Assembly (NCBI GenBank): GCA_012514415.1
Contig: JAAZAH010000012.1
Coordinates: 1-19,165 of the forward strand
Origin: Sandaracinaceae bacterium
GTDB lineage: Bacteria; Myxococcota_A; Polyangia; Polyangiales; Houyiibacteriaceae
DNA: 19,165 nucleotides
Reading direction: 5' to 3'
Position 1 is the stretch's first letter. Every line of letters starts with the position of its first letter. Position numbers and translations under genes: made by a program. Under the pieces are notes generated by a model. It saw only the letters and a program-made list of their open reading frames with translations, was not told where the DNA came from and made no database searches. This document shows positions 6,177-13,567 of this stretch, in pieces.

Positions 6177-7967
6177 TTATTCCGCGGCGATCGCGCCCGT
6201 CTGCACACTCCAGAGCGAAGCGTAGGGCCCCGCGCTCTTGATGAGCTCCTCATGCGTGCCGCGCTCGACGATCCGCCCGCGCTCAAGCACCGCGATCTGA
6301 TCGGCGTGCACGATCGTCGAGAGGCGATGCGCCACGACGATCACCGAGCGTTCCCGCGAGATGCGCCGGAGCGAGCGCTGGATGGCAGCCTCGGTCTCAT
6401 TGTCGATGGCACTCGTTGCTTCATCGAGGAGTAGAATCGCGGCGTCTTTGAGGAGCGCCCTCGCGATCGAAATGCGTTGACGCTGCCCACCTGAGAGCTT
6501 CACCCCGCGCTCACCGATCTTCGTCTCATAGCCGCTCTCAAGCTGCTCGATGAAATCATGAGCCTCCGCGGCCTTCGCGGCCTCGATCACCTCTTCGCGC
6601 GTCGCGTTCGGCTTTCCATAAGCGATATTCTCGTAGACCGTCCCGTCGAAGAGAAAGACCTCTTGGCTCACCCATGCCATTTGCTCGCGTAAGGAGCGGA
6701 GGCGGATGGATTCAATGGGGACGCCATCGATCGCGATGCTCCCTCGACTCGGTTCGTAGAATCGAAGGAGGAGTTTGACGAGCGAAGATTTTCCGCCGCC
6801 CGTCGGACCGACCAGCGCGAGCGTCTCTCCAGCGCCGAGCGTGAGATCGATGTCGTGTAGGATGGGCCGCCCCTCCGGATATGCGAAGTCAACCCCGCAG
6901 ATCGCGATCTCTCCTCGGGCGGGCTCCTTAAACTCGAACTCCCCCTCATCCCGAATGGTCGACTCGGTTCCGAGGAGCCCAAGCAAACGACGCGTCGACG
7001 CCATGGCACGCTCGAAGAGATCGACCGTATCGGCAAGGCGAGTGAGCGGCCATAGGAGGCGCTGCGTGAGGAAGACGAGGACGGCATAGGCGCCCGCCTC
7101 GAGCGTGCCATCAAGGACAAGCGCGCCGCCGCGAAGGAGCGTGCAGAGGAAGCCGAAAAGGATCGCCATGCGAATGATCGGGATGAACGCCGAAGACAGA
7201 CGAATTGCCCCTTGGTTCGCCTCCACATACGCGCGGCTGTCCTCATCGAGCCGCTCCGCCTCAAGCTCCTCGGCCGAGAAGCTTCGGATCGTGGCAATGC
7301 CTGTGATCGCGTTCGAAAGGCGCGCGGAGAGCACCGCGACCTTCTCACGGACGACATCATAGTGGGGCGCGACGCGGCGCTGAAAATAGAACGCTCCCCA
7401 AAGGATGACGGGGATCGGAGTGAAGGCCATCCAGGCCACTTCGGGCGAGATATAGAAGAAGACCGCGCCCACGCCGATGACGGTGACGAAGACCTGCACG
7501 AGATCGTTCGCGCCCATATTGAGGAAGCGCTCGAGCTGGTTCACATCGTCGTTGAGAATGGCGATGAGGCTACCGCTCGAGCGCGCCTCGAAATAGGCGG
7601 CGTCCAGCTCCTGAAGGTGGCGGAAAGCATCCATCCGAAGCTCGTGCTGGAGGTCTTGAGCGAGCCCTCTCCAGAGAAGATTGTACGCGTACTCGAAGAT
7701 TGACTCGAATGCCCAGATCGCAAAGGTGACGGCACCGAGTGCATAGACCTGGTGGAGCGGCTCGACGATACCAAAAGAGGCCATGGCCGATCCTTCACCG
7801 CGCACGACGATGTCAATCGCCATTCCGATGAGGATCTCGGGCGCGATATCGAAGATTTTATTGGCGACCGAACACGAAACAGCGGCGGCGACCTTCGCGC
7901 GGCGTCCCCGCGCGTAGCGCAAGAGCCCTAGGAGGGATTGAAAGGAGGAGAGCTTCTCTTCGCTCAT
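6177..7967 (-). CDS. ABC exporter, fused membrane and ATPase domains (MsbA-like half transporter)
   Basis: This is a half-size ABC exporter of about 596 residues. The N-terminal ~320 residues form a six-helix type-1 exporter membrane domain, with a coupling-type segment around LQHELRMDAFRHLQ. The C-terminal ABC ATPase has Walker A GPTGGGKSS (Lys near 393), a Q-loop in WVSQEVFLFDGT, signature VKLSGGQRQR, Walker B AILLLDEATSAID and H-loop VAHRLST. It should act as a homodimer in the inner membrane, exporting a lipid or other hydrophobic compound; the substrate cannot be read from sequence. ATG 7967 is preferred; a TTG at 7973 with GGAG 6 nt upstream is a real alternative that adds two residues. 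It converges with the lipid-enzyme fusion gene and diverges from the lipoprotein pair. Confidence 0.95.
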   Translation of the reverse strand: MSEEKLSSFQSLLGLLRYARGRRAKVAAAVSCSVANKIFDIAPEILIGMAIDIVVRGEGSAMASFGIVEPLHQVYALGAVTFAIWAFESIFEYAYNLLWRGLAQDLQHELRMDAFRHLQELDAAYFEARSSGSLIAILNDDVNQLERFLNMGANDLVQVFVTVIGVGAVFFYISPEVAWMAFTPIPVILWGAFYFQRRVAPHYDVVREKVAVLSARLSNAITGIATIRSFSAEELEAERLDEDSRAYVEANQGAIRLSSAFIPIIRMAILFGFLCTLLRGGALVLDGTLEAGAYAVLVFLTQRLLWPLTRLADTVDLFERAMASTRRLLGLLGTESTIRDEGEFEFKEPARGEIAICGVDFAYPEGRPILHDIDLTLGAGETLALVGPTGGGKSSLVKLLLRFYEPSRGSIAIDGVPIESIRLRSLREQMAWVSQEVFLFDGTVYENIAYGKPNATREEVIEAAKAAEAHDFIEQLESGYETKIGERGVKLSGGQRQRISIARALLKDAAILLLDEATSAIDNETEAAIQRSLRRISRERSVIVVAHRLSTIVHADQIAVLERGRIVERGTHEELIKSAGPYASLWSVQTGAIAAE

Positions 7968-7992
7968 CCACAATCCGTACTCCGTCCAGGGC

Positions 7993-8018
7993 GCCGCGTC
8001 GAATCGCGTTCACGCGGC
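7993..8018. repeat. Inverted repeat upstream of the ABC exporter
   Basis: GCCGCGT (7993-7999) pairs perfectly with ACGCGGC (8012-8018) across a 12-nt loop. It lies in the 5' leader of the ABC exporter gene and immediately 3' of the doubtful minus-strand ORF ending at 8023. It may be an operator, a leader hairpin or a terminator without a T-run. Confidence 0.35.
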
Positions 8019-8022
8019 ACGG

Positions 8023-8274
8023 TCACTCGAGAACCGCTGAGCTCCGGAGGCGGCGTGCGAGAGCCGCTTCTATGAGATCCTTCATTTTCGTCTTGAAAGA
8101 AAAATCACAAAGCCACTTGATTTTATGGCGGCCGTCCATAGCCTCGTCGGTGCATTGAGCGAAAAGGAAGAGCGAGGCATGACCTTCGTCAAAACCACTC
8201 GGGCCCGTCCGGATCTCCTCTTGGATGGCACGACCCAACCGCGGATCTCGCAAAGATGAAGCCAGAACCTTCAC
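8023..8274 (-). CDS. Doubtful small hypothetical protein
   Basis: This is an open frame of about 83 residues from a GTG near 8274, in the divergent gap between the ABC exporter and the lipoprotein genes. It is not a shadow of a gene over most of its length. The translation looks protein-like (VKVLASSLRDPRLGRAI near the start, then a Lys- and Phe-rich end such as CDFSFKTKMKDLIEAAL). I recognise no family. By hand count, G or C fills about 59% of third codon positions, which looks low for this window. It overlaps the first lipoprotein gene by 19 bp and has no clear ribosome binding site. It could be a real small gene, a decayed gene, or an untranslated promoter region. Confidence 0.25.
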   Translation of the reverse strand: MKVLASSLRDPRLGRAIQEEIRTGPSGFDEGHASLFLFAQCTDEAMDGRHKIKWLCDFSFKTKMKDLIEAALARRLRSSAVLE

Positions 8275-9434
8275 GAAGGGGCATGTTCCGCCACCGACTG
8301 GCAGGCACCCGCATCCGCCTATGGATGATCGCATCGCTCATGCTCCTCGCTGCCGCTTGCGGGGAGATGACGGAGGTCGGAGGAGATCATTTCAAAGTTA
8401 ACGGCGTGCCCGTACCGAGCGGCGTCGAGATCGTCCACGGCGACTACGATTGGTCCTTTCTCGTCGAGCCCTCCATCGGCGAGACGGCATATCAGATTCA
8501 CGTGCTCAACGAATCGAGCGTGTGGATCGTCGGGCGCTCGATGCGCCATTGGGACGGCGAGAAGGTGGTGCGCTGGCCGCTCCGCGTGCACGACGAGCAT
8601 TCATGTGCCTCATGCCTCCATTACGCGCAGACCGCGTATTTCCTCAGCGAGACCGAAGCTTGGGGGGGCGGGACAGCGCTCTGGTATTTCGATGGCGAAG
8701 ATTGGCGGAGCGATCCGACGCTCTGTCAAACGACGCTCAACATTCCTAGCGGGCCTGGAGAGACGCGCCCCGACCTCCTCGCCCTCGGGACAGGCTGCGC
8801 CGTCGCGGGCGAAGACGGAAGCGCCATCGCAGCCGAATACGCTCGGCGCCATGGCGGACCCACGGCCGGACGGGTTTGGGAGCTCGATCCGAGCGGAACG
8901 CATCTCGAGCAGTTCACCCCCTCACCCCGTGAAGATCTCGCTGGAACCGGTCACCTCGTCTATTTTGAGGGCACCGGCGGAACAATTCTTCACCCCTACG
9001 GACGCTTCGGATCTGTCCTCTTCAGCGCCGAGCACACCTCCACCGACGATGCGTGGCTGCATTTCACTCGCGCGAGCGAATCCGAGCGTTTCACCACGAT
9101 TGCGACGGTGCCTCCCGGGGGCTTTCCGTGGATGAGCGCCCCCCCTTCGCTCGAGATCTTCACCACGCTTCGAAGCGACGCCGAGGCGGTCCGCCACGAC
9201 AGCGCCCTCCTCATCGCTGGCGTCGTCGCCGAAAGCGAAGATCAAGCGCTCTACCTGATGCGCGGCGTTGACGAGCGCGGTCACTTCACATTTCTTGTCC
9301 GGGTAAGTTCGGGCTCCTTCGAGATCCTCCCCGATCGCCTCTATGGATACGAACCCTTCGCCATTGCGCTCGCCGGTGATCGCCCGCTCATCGGCGTGGG
9401 CGGCGGCGGGGTGTTGATCGGAGAACCCCGATGA
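8256..9434 (+). CDS. Lipoprotein with W-D-G propeller-like repeats (first of pair)
   Basis: This 392-residue protein has a basic N-terminus, a hydrophobic core and the lipobox LLAAAC-GE with Cys35, marking it as a secreted, lipid-anchored envelope protein. The mature part carries spaced copies of a W....HWDG-type motif: SSVWIVGRSMRHWDG (87-101) and EAWGGG..LWYFDGEDW (134-150). These resemble short beta-propeller or BNR-like repeats found in large lipoprotein families of Myxococcota and relatives. Extra cysteines occur in the mature part. ATG 8256 has no good ribosome binding site; ATG 8283, preceded by AAGGGG at very short spacing, would give a more typical signal peptide and is a good alternative. 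Its stop overlaps the next gene by 4 bp (ATGA). The function is unknown, perhaps extracellular binding. Confidence 0.85.
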   Translation: MKPEPSRRGMFRHRLAGTRIRLWMIASLMLLAAACGEMTEVGGDHFKVNGVPVPSGVEIVHGDYDWSFLVEPSIGETAYQIHVLNESSVWIVGRSMRHWDGEKVVRWPLRVHDEHSCASCLHYAQTAYFLSETEAWGGGTALWYFDGEDWRSDPTLCQTTLNIPSGPGETRPDLLALGTGCAVAGEDGSAIAAEYARRHGGPTAGRVWELDPSGTHLEQFTPSPREDLAGTGHLVYFEGTGGTILHPYGRFGSVLFSAEHTSTDDAWLHFTRASESERFTTIATVPPGGFPWMSAPPSLEIFTTLRSDAEAVRHDSALLIAGVVAESEDQALYLMRGVDERGHFTFLVRVSSGSFEILPDRLYGYEPFAIALAGDRPLIGVGGGGVLIGEPR

Positions 9435-10597
9435 AACGTGTCTTTATCGTTCTTTGGTGCCTCATTGCCTCTGCCGCGTGTGGGCAAACCATCGATCTGA
9501 TCGCGGTGGATTTTCCGCCGACCACGAGCCTCATGACGCATTGGGCAGGCACGGCCACCGACGATCTCTGGGCCGCGGCTCCACTCCATCATTGGGACGG
9601 GAAAGAGTGGACACCCATCGACCTCACCCTCGATAGCGGCGATGCGATCGAAGGAACCACGCTCGCGGCAGCGGGTCGGCGAAAGCTCTGGGTCCCCACC
9701 AAGCACGGAAAACTCTATCGCGTATCGGCCGCAGGAGAGATTGAAGATTTCTCCGAGATCGTCGGCGGGCGCGAGGGCACAGCGCGCTTTACCATCGCCA
9801 CCCGCGGCGATCTCACCCTGATCGCGCTCCACTTTCTCGGCGGGACCGGGCCCAGCGAAGTTTATCGACTCGTTGAACGTCGCCTCGAGCCGCTTCCTCC
9901 CTTCCCGTCGGCCGCGACGAGAAATGAGGTCACGTCGTTCCGCATCGTCTCCGATAAGGAGATTTGGGCGACGGCGGCAGCTTATGAGGGCACGATCCCC
10001 ATGCGTCCCCGCGAGCGGCGCGAGCTCGCCACCTCGGATTATCTCTTTAATGGCGAGGAATGGATCGCGCTCAGCTCCGGCCTCATTCACGCTACCACGG
10101 AGTTTCCTTATGTGGACGTGGGAGGACTCGGAGCCGTCTCCGATCTTTGGCCAAGCGACGATGTGTGGCTCGATTGCGGTCCGCGAGCGCTCCATTTCGA
10201 CGGCGCGGTCTTCAGACCCCTTGCGATCGCCCTGCCTGCAACCGACCACTGCATCTTCCTTCACACCGGCGATCGCCCCGCGATCCTCTATCGGACCGCC
10301 TCTGGCAAGGGAGGATCGGGTGAGCCCATCAACTACGCTTGTGATGTATACGGAACATGCTCGCTTCTCGATGTGCCGTGGACCGTCGTCGTCGCACATC
10401 GAATCGCCGAATGGGATGGCGAGGCGTGGGTAAACGACCGACTCTTTCTTGAGTCGGGCGAGTGCGCGGGCGCCGCCTGCGCGCACTTCAACACGACCAT
10501 TTCTGGGATCGTGGCGATCCTCGAGGACGGCTCCGGAGTGTTTCTTGCGAACGAAGCGGATCGCAGCAGCGCCAAACTTCATCTCTTCAGACCCTGA
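9431..10597 (+). CDS. Lipoprotein with W-D-G propeller-like repeats (second of pair)
   Basis: This 388-residue lipoprotein is related in layout to its upstream neighbour. The signal peptide MKRVFIVLWCLIASAAC ends in lipobox SAAC-GQ with Cys17. Repeat motifs appear as DDLWAAAPLHHWDGKEW (44-60), KEIWATA followed by YLFNGEEW (177-211), DDVWLDCGPRALHFDG (243-258) and EWDGEAW (327-333), which fits blades of a propeller-like fold. Cysteines at 249, 274, 304, 310, 344 and 350 could form disulfides outside the cytoplasm. The ATG overlaps the stop of the first lipoprotein (ATGA), so the two are translationally coupled and probably arose by duplication, followed by strong divergence. The role is unknown. 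Confidence 0.88.
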   Translation: MKRVFIVLWCLIASAACGQTIDLIAVDFPPTTSLMTHWAGTATDDLWAAAPLHHWDGKEWTPIDLTLDSGDAIEGTTLAAAGRRKLWVPTKHGKLYRVSAAGEIEDFSEIVGGREGTARFTIATRGDLTLIALHFLGGTGPSEVYRLVERRLEPLPPFPSAATRNEVTSFRIVSDKEIWATAAAYEGTIPMRPRERRELATSDYLFNGEEWIALSSGLIHATTEFPYVDVGGLGAVSDLWPSDDVWLDCGPRALHFDGAVFRPLAIALPATDHCIFLHTGDRPAILYRTASGKGGSGEPINYACDVYGTCSLLDVPWTVVVAHRIAEWDGEAWVNDRLFLESGECAGAACAHFNTTISGIVAILEDGSGVFLANEADRSSAKLHLFRP

Positions 10598-10706
10598 TGG
10601 TGACGGCGTGTCTCGCGACCGACTCGAAATTTCGGTGCGAACGATTGGCTTGGACGGTGTTATAAAGGCCAGCCGGAGAACCCGCGCCTAGCCGCGGTAA
10701 GCTCTC

Positions 10707-10795
10707 CGAAAGCGAATCTTTCGATTGGTCGATAATCCGAGCGCTTTCAGACGAATCGCCCGAGGATCCCCCGCTCGGGCGACATCCGAAGGATG
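10707..10795 (+). promoter_or_regulatory. Hairpin-rich leader of trpB
   Basis: The 233-bp gap before trpB contains three clean inverted repeats in a row. They are CGAAAG/CTTTCG (10707-10712 with 10718-10723), a 9-bp TCGCCCGAG/CTCGGGCGA (10756-10764 with 10774-10782), and CATCC-GAA-GGATG (10783-10795). No T-run follows any of them, and I did not find a Trp-rich leader peptide or a T-box. They may be leader structures controlling trpB or remnants of a terminator for the lipoprotein operon. Confidence 0.4.
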
Positions 10796-10818
10796 CGAAA
10801 CGCGCTCAACCCCAGCAT

Positions 10819-10824
10819 AAGGAG
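10819..10824 (+). promoter_or_regulatory. Ribosome binding site of trpB
   Basis: AAGGAG lies 6 nt before the ATG at 10831. It is a near-ideal Shine-Dalgarno sequence that fixes the trpB start. Confidence 0.85.
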
Positions 10825-10830
10825 TCTTCG

Positions 10831-12189
10831 ATGAGCGACGAGCAGACGATGTTCACCCTCGGCCCCGACGAGCAGATTACCCATTGGTACAATATCGTCG
10901 CGGATCTACCGACCCCACCGCCGCCCCCGCTTCACCCCGGCACGCACGAACACGTCGGGCCCGAGGATCTCGCGCCGCTCTTCCCGATGGAGCTCATCGA
11001 ACAGGAGGTGTCGACTGAGCGCTACATCGAGATTCCCGAGCCCGTCCGCGAGGTCTATGCGCAATATCGGCCCTCGCCGCTCTATCGCGCGCGCCGCTGG
11101 GAAAAGGCCCTCGAGACACCCGCGCGCATCTACTATAAATACGAAGGCGTGTCGCCGGCGGGCTCGCATAAGGTGAACACCTCGGTCCCGCAGGTCTACT
11201 ATAACGTGAAAGCAGGCATTCGGCGTCTCACGACCGAGACCGGCGCGGGGCAGTGGGGGACTGCGCTCGCCTACGCCTGCTCGCTCTTTGGCGCCGAATG
11301 CGAGGTCTGGCAGGTCGGCGTGAGCTTCGATGGGAAGCCGCAGCGCCGCACGCTTATCGAAGTCTTCGGCGGAAAAGTGCACCGCTCGCCCTCGCGCATG
11401 ACCGAATCAGGCAGGGCTTTCCCCGAGGATCACCCGGGCTCGCTCGGCATCGCCATCTCCGAGGCCGTCGAAGTCGCAGCCCAGGATCCCGAGGCAAAAT
11501 ACGCGCTCGGCTCGGTCCTAAACCATGTCCTGCTCCATCAGACCGTCATCGGCGAAGAGACACTCCGACAGCTCGCCAAGGCGGGCGAGGGAGCGCCCGA
11601 CGTCGTGATTGGATGCGCGGGTGGTGGCTCGAACTTCGCCGGCCTCGCCTTCCCCTTCCTCCGCGAGAACCTCACGAAGGGCACAAAGACGCGCATCACG
11701 GCCGTCGAGCCCTCCTCATGCCCGACCCTCACGCGCGGCGAGTACCGTTACGATTTCGGCGATACGGCGGGCATGACACCGCTGATGAAGATGTACACTC
11801 TGGGCCATGACTTCGTGCCTTCGCCGATCCACGCCGGTGGGCTCCGCTATCACGGCATGGCTCCGCTCGTATCGCACGTGAAACATGAAGGGCTCATCGA
11901 TGCGATCGCGCTCCCGCAGCTCGAATGCTTTGAGGCCGCAATCGAGTTCGCGCGCACTCAGGGCGCCGTCCCCGCACCCGAGTCGAGTCACGCCATAGCC
12001 CAAGCCCGCCGCGAAGCCCTCGCCGCGAAGGAGACCGGCGAAGAGAAGGTGATCGTCTTTGGCCTGTCGGGGCACGGTCTTCTTGAGCTCGGCGCTTACG
12101 AGCAGTTCTTCGCTGGAAAACTGAGCGACGACTCGCTTTCGGAGGAGGCTCTCGCCGCATCACTCGCGAACGTCCCCAAAATCGGCTGA
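10831..12189 (+). CDS. trpB: Tryptophan synthase beta chain, TrpB2 type
   Basis: This 452-residue PLP enzyme would condense indole (or a related nucleophile) with serine to give tryptophan. The catalytic lysine is K114 in GSHKVNT, the essential Glu region is ETGAGQWG (136-143) and the phosphate loop is GCAGGGSN (261-268). The longer length, the N-terminal extension (LPTPPPPPLHPGT) and the GQW/GSHK variants are typical of the TrpB2 class rather than the TrpA-partnered TrpB1. No trpA, trpC or other trp gene lies nearby, which also fits TrpB2. TrpB2 proteins may use free indole as salvage enzymes or serve as the main beta chain; the sequence cannot decide. Start is fixed by AAGGAG 6 nt upstream. 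Confidence 0.95.
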   Translation: MSDEQTMFTLGPDEQITHWYNIVADLPTPPPPPLHPGTHEHVGPEDLAPLFPMELIEQEVSTERYIEIPEPVREVYAQYRPSPLYRARRWEKALETPARIYYKYEGVSPAGSHKVNTSVPQVYYNVKAGIRRLTTETGAGQWGTALAYACSLFGAECEVWQVGVSFDGKPQRRTLIEVFGGKVHRSPSRMTESGRAFPEDHPGSLGIAISEAVEVAAQDPEAKYALGSVLNHVLLHQTVIGEETLRQLAKAGEGAPDVVIGCAGGGSNFAGLAFPFLRENLTKGTKTRITAVEPSSCPTLTRGEYRYDFGDTAGMTPLMKMYTLGHDFVPSPIHAGGLRYHGMAPLVSHVKHEGLIDAIALPQLECFEAAIEFARTQGAVPAPESSHAIAQARREALAAKETGEEKVIVFGLSGHGLLELGAYEQFFAGKLSDDSLSEEALAASLANVPKIG

Positions 12190-12203
12190 ACGCACTCAAG
12201 CGC

Positions 12204-12235
12204 AGAGCGCCGTCATCGAGAGGTGGCGGCGCTCT
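12204..12235 (+). terminator. Terminator-like hairpin after trpB
   Basis: A perfect 9-bp stem AGAGCGCCG/CGGCGCTCT (12204-12212 with 12227-12235) has a 14-nt loop and begins 15 bp past the trpB stop. It is followed by CGCGTTTAAG, a poor T-run. It is a probable intrinsic-type terminator in a high-GC genome. Confidence 0.55.
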
Positions 12236-12366
12236 CGCGTTTAAGTCCGCGAGCTTACGACGCGCGGTCGACGAAGATGAATCCAACGTGATCCATCGGC
12301 CGTGAGTGCGCTTCGGACCGTACCCGCTCTCCTTTGGGGGCAGCGTCGCGAACGTCTGCGCTTCGC

Positions 12367-12402
12367 TCCCCAATTGGGGATGCTCGCCAAAACCGAATTC
12401 GG
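12367..12402. promoter_or_regulatory. Pair of AATT-centred palindromes upstream of the Gre-like gene
   Basis: TCCCCAATTGGGGA (12367-12380) is a perfect 14-bp palindrome and CCGAATTCGG (12393-12402) is a perfect 10-bp palindrome. Their centres are 24 bp apart, and they lie about 60-100 bp before the start of the Gre-like gene. The placement suits an operator for a dimeric regulator. No matching regulator gene is adjacent. Confidence 0.45.
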
Positions 12403-12463
12403 CCCCATCTTGAGGATCGTACCGAGAGTTTCTTTTGTCTCTTTCGAGTTTTGAGCGTTTCTG

Positions 12464-12964
12464 ATGAGTAAGGCGTTTACCCGAGAGGACCTTCCCGAGG
12501 TCGATCCCATCGTCATTAAGCGGCCCATGCTGCCCGAGGGCGTGCCCAATTACGTGACGCCGCGCGGGCTCGAGCTGCTCCGCACAGAACGCGAGGCTCT
12601 CCTCGAAGCGCGCCGAAATGCGCTCGCCGAGGGGCGGCACGGCGCGCTCCCCAATCTGGACGCAAACCTTCAGGCGATCGAGGAGCGCATTGCGACCGCC
12701 GAGGTCGTCGATATCCCCTCACCCCCGCCCCAAGAGATCCGCTTCGGCGCGAGGGTGCGCGTCGAGGACGAAGACGGAAACGAGCACATCTTTGAGATCG
12801 TTGGCGTCGACGAGGCCGATCTTGACAGTAGAAAGATCGCCTTCATCGCACCGCTCGCGCGCGCCCTACTCGGCAGGGAGGAAGGCGACGCGGCGCTCGT
12901 AAAGACTCCGCGAGGCGAGGAAGAATTCGAGATCCTCGGCGTGAGCTATGGTGAGAGCGATTAG
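12464..12964 (+). CDS. GreA/GreB-family protein with shortened coiled coil
   Basis: This 166-residue protein belongs to the GreA/GreB RNA-polymerase secondary-channel family. The N-terminus MSKAFTRED and NYVTPRGLELLR (29-40) are Gre-like. The C-terminal FKBP-like half is well conserved: FGARVRVEDEDGNE, EIVGVDEADL (111-120), SRKIAFIAPLARALLGREEGD and VKTPRGEEEFEILGV. The coiled-coil part (about 31-83) is some 16 residues shorter than in E. coli GreA and lacks the tip motif GDLxENAEY with its acidic Mg2+-binding residues. It may therefore bind polymerase without stimulating transcript cleavage, as proposed for Rnk or Gfh-type relatives. No good ribosome binding site is seen before ATG 12464. 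Its stop overlaps the convergent USP gene's stop. Confidence 0.88.
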   Translation: MSKAFTREDLPEVDPIVIKRPMLPEGVPNYVTPRGLELLRTEREALLEARRNALAEGRHGALPNLDANLQAIEERIATAEVVDIPSPPPQEIRFGARVRVEDEDGNEHIFEIVGVDEADLDSRKIAFIAPLARALLGREEGDAALVKTPRGEEEFEILGVSYGESD

Positions 12965-13410
12965 CCTTCATCGCCCATTGGCACAGTGAGCACGGGCACC
13001 GGAGAAAGGCGAACGACGCGCTCGGCGGTGCTGCCGATCAAGAAATGCTTGAGACCGGTGCGGCCATGGGTGCCCATGACGATGAGGTCAAACTCCCCCT
13101 CCTTGGCCCGTCGCACGATCTCTTGATGGGCGGCTCCATCCGCAACGATCCGCTTCCACTCGATCCCCTCGAGAGGAAGCGATTCGACGAAGCGCTTGAG
13201 CCCATCTTGTGCGTCGGAGGCCACCCGAGCGACCATCTCGGGCGGCATCATGAATCCGCCATCGGGCGCGCTGATGACCGGCACCCCGTAGATGTGGAGG
13301 AAATGAAGCTCGGCACCAAGGCGGCGTGCGAGGCTCAGTGCGTAGCGAGCGGCCTCGGTGGAGCCCTCCGAAAAATCGACGGGGACAAGGATCTTCTCGA
13401 TGTTCTTCAT
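12961..13410 (-). CDS. Universal stress protein (UspA family, ATP-binding type)
   Basis: This 149-residue single-domain universal stress protein starts with ILVPVDFSEGS (Asp12) and ends with the nucleotide-binding signature GTHGRTGLKHFLIGST (113-128), which fits the G-2x-G-9x-G-S/T rule for ATP-binding members. It probably acts as a cytoplasmic dimer in stress or energy signalling. Its TAA stop (12961-12963) overlaps the TAG of the convergent Gre-like gene within the tetramer TTAG. AAGGA directly abuts the ATG at 13410 with no spacer. A three-codon frame (ATG AAG GAA TGA) begins 8 bases upstream and its stop overlaps the start, an odd arrangement that may be chance. It diverges from the metallo-hydrolase gene over 157 bp. 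Confidence 0.95.
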   Translation of the reverse strand: MKNIEKILVPVDFSEGSTEAARYALSLARRLGAELHFLHIYGVPVISAPDGGFMMPPEMVARVASDAQDGLKRFVESLPLEGIEWKRIVADGAAHQEIVRRAKEGEFDLIVMGTHGRTGLKHFLIGSTAERVVRLSPVPVLTVPMGDEG

Positions 13411-13567
13411 TCCTTCATGCTAAGCATTTTACGCTTCGAGGGGGAGCAGGTTTTCACGTGCGCGCTCGCTGAGCTTCCACGCTGAGAAAGCCAAGCCGAC
13501 ATGCCTTTGGGTCCCGAGCGCATTGCTCGATGGATCTTTCGGGCCGATGCCTTAAAGTCTTCGTTCC

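Noticed and set aside
9341..10582. 413-codon minus-strand open frame opposite the second lipoprotein
   Set aside because: The plus frame has a lipobox, coupled start and repeat motifs; the minus frame is the mirrored codon-bias artefact.
10661..10666. TATAAA as a -10 box for trpB
   Set aside because: No -35-like element occurs at a workable distance, and sigma-factor preferences of this organism are unknown.
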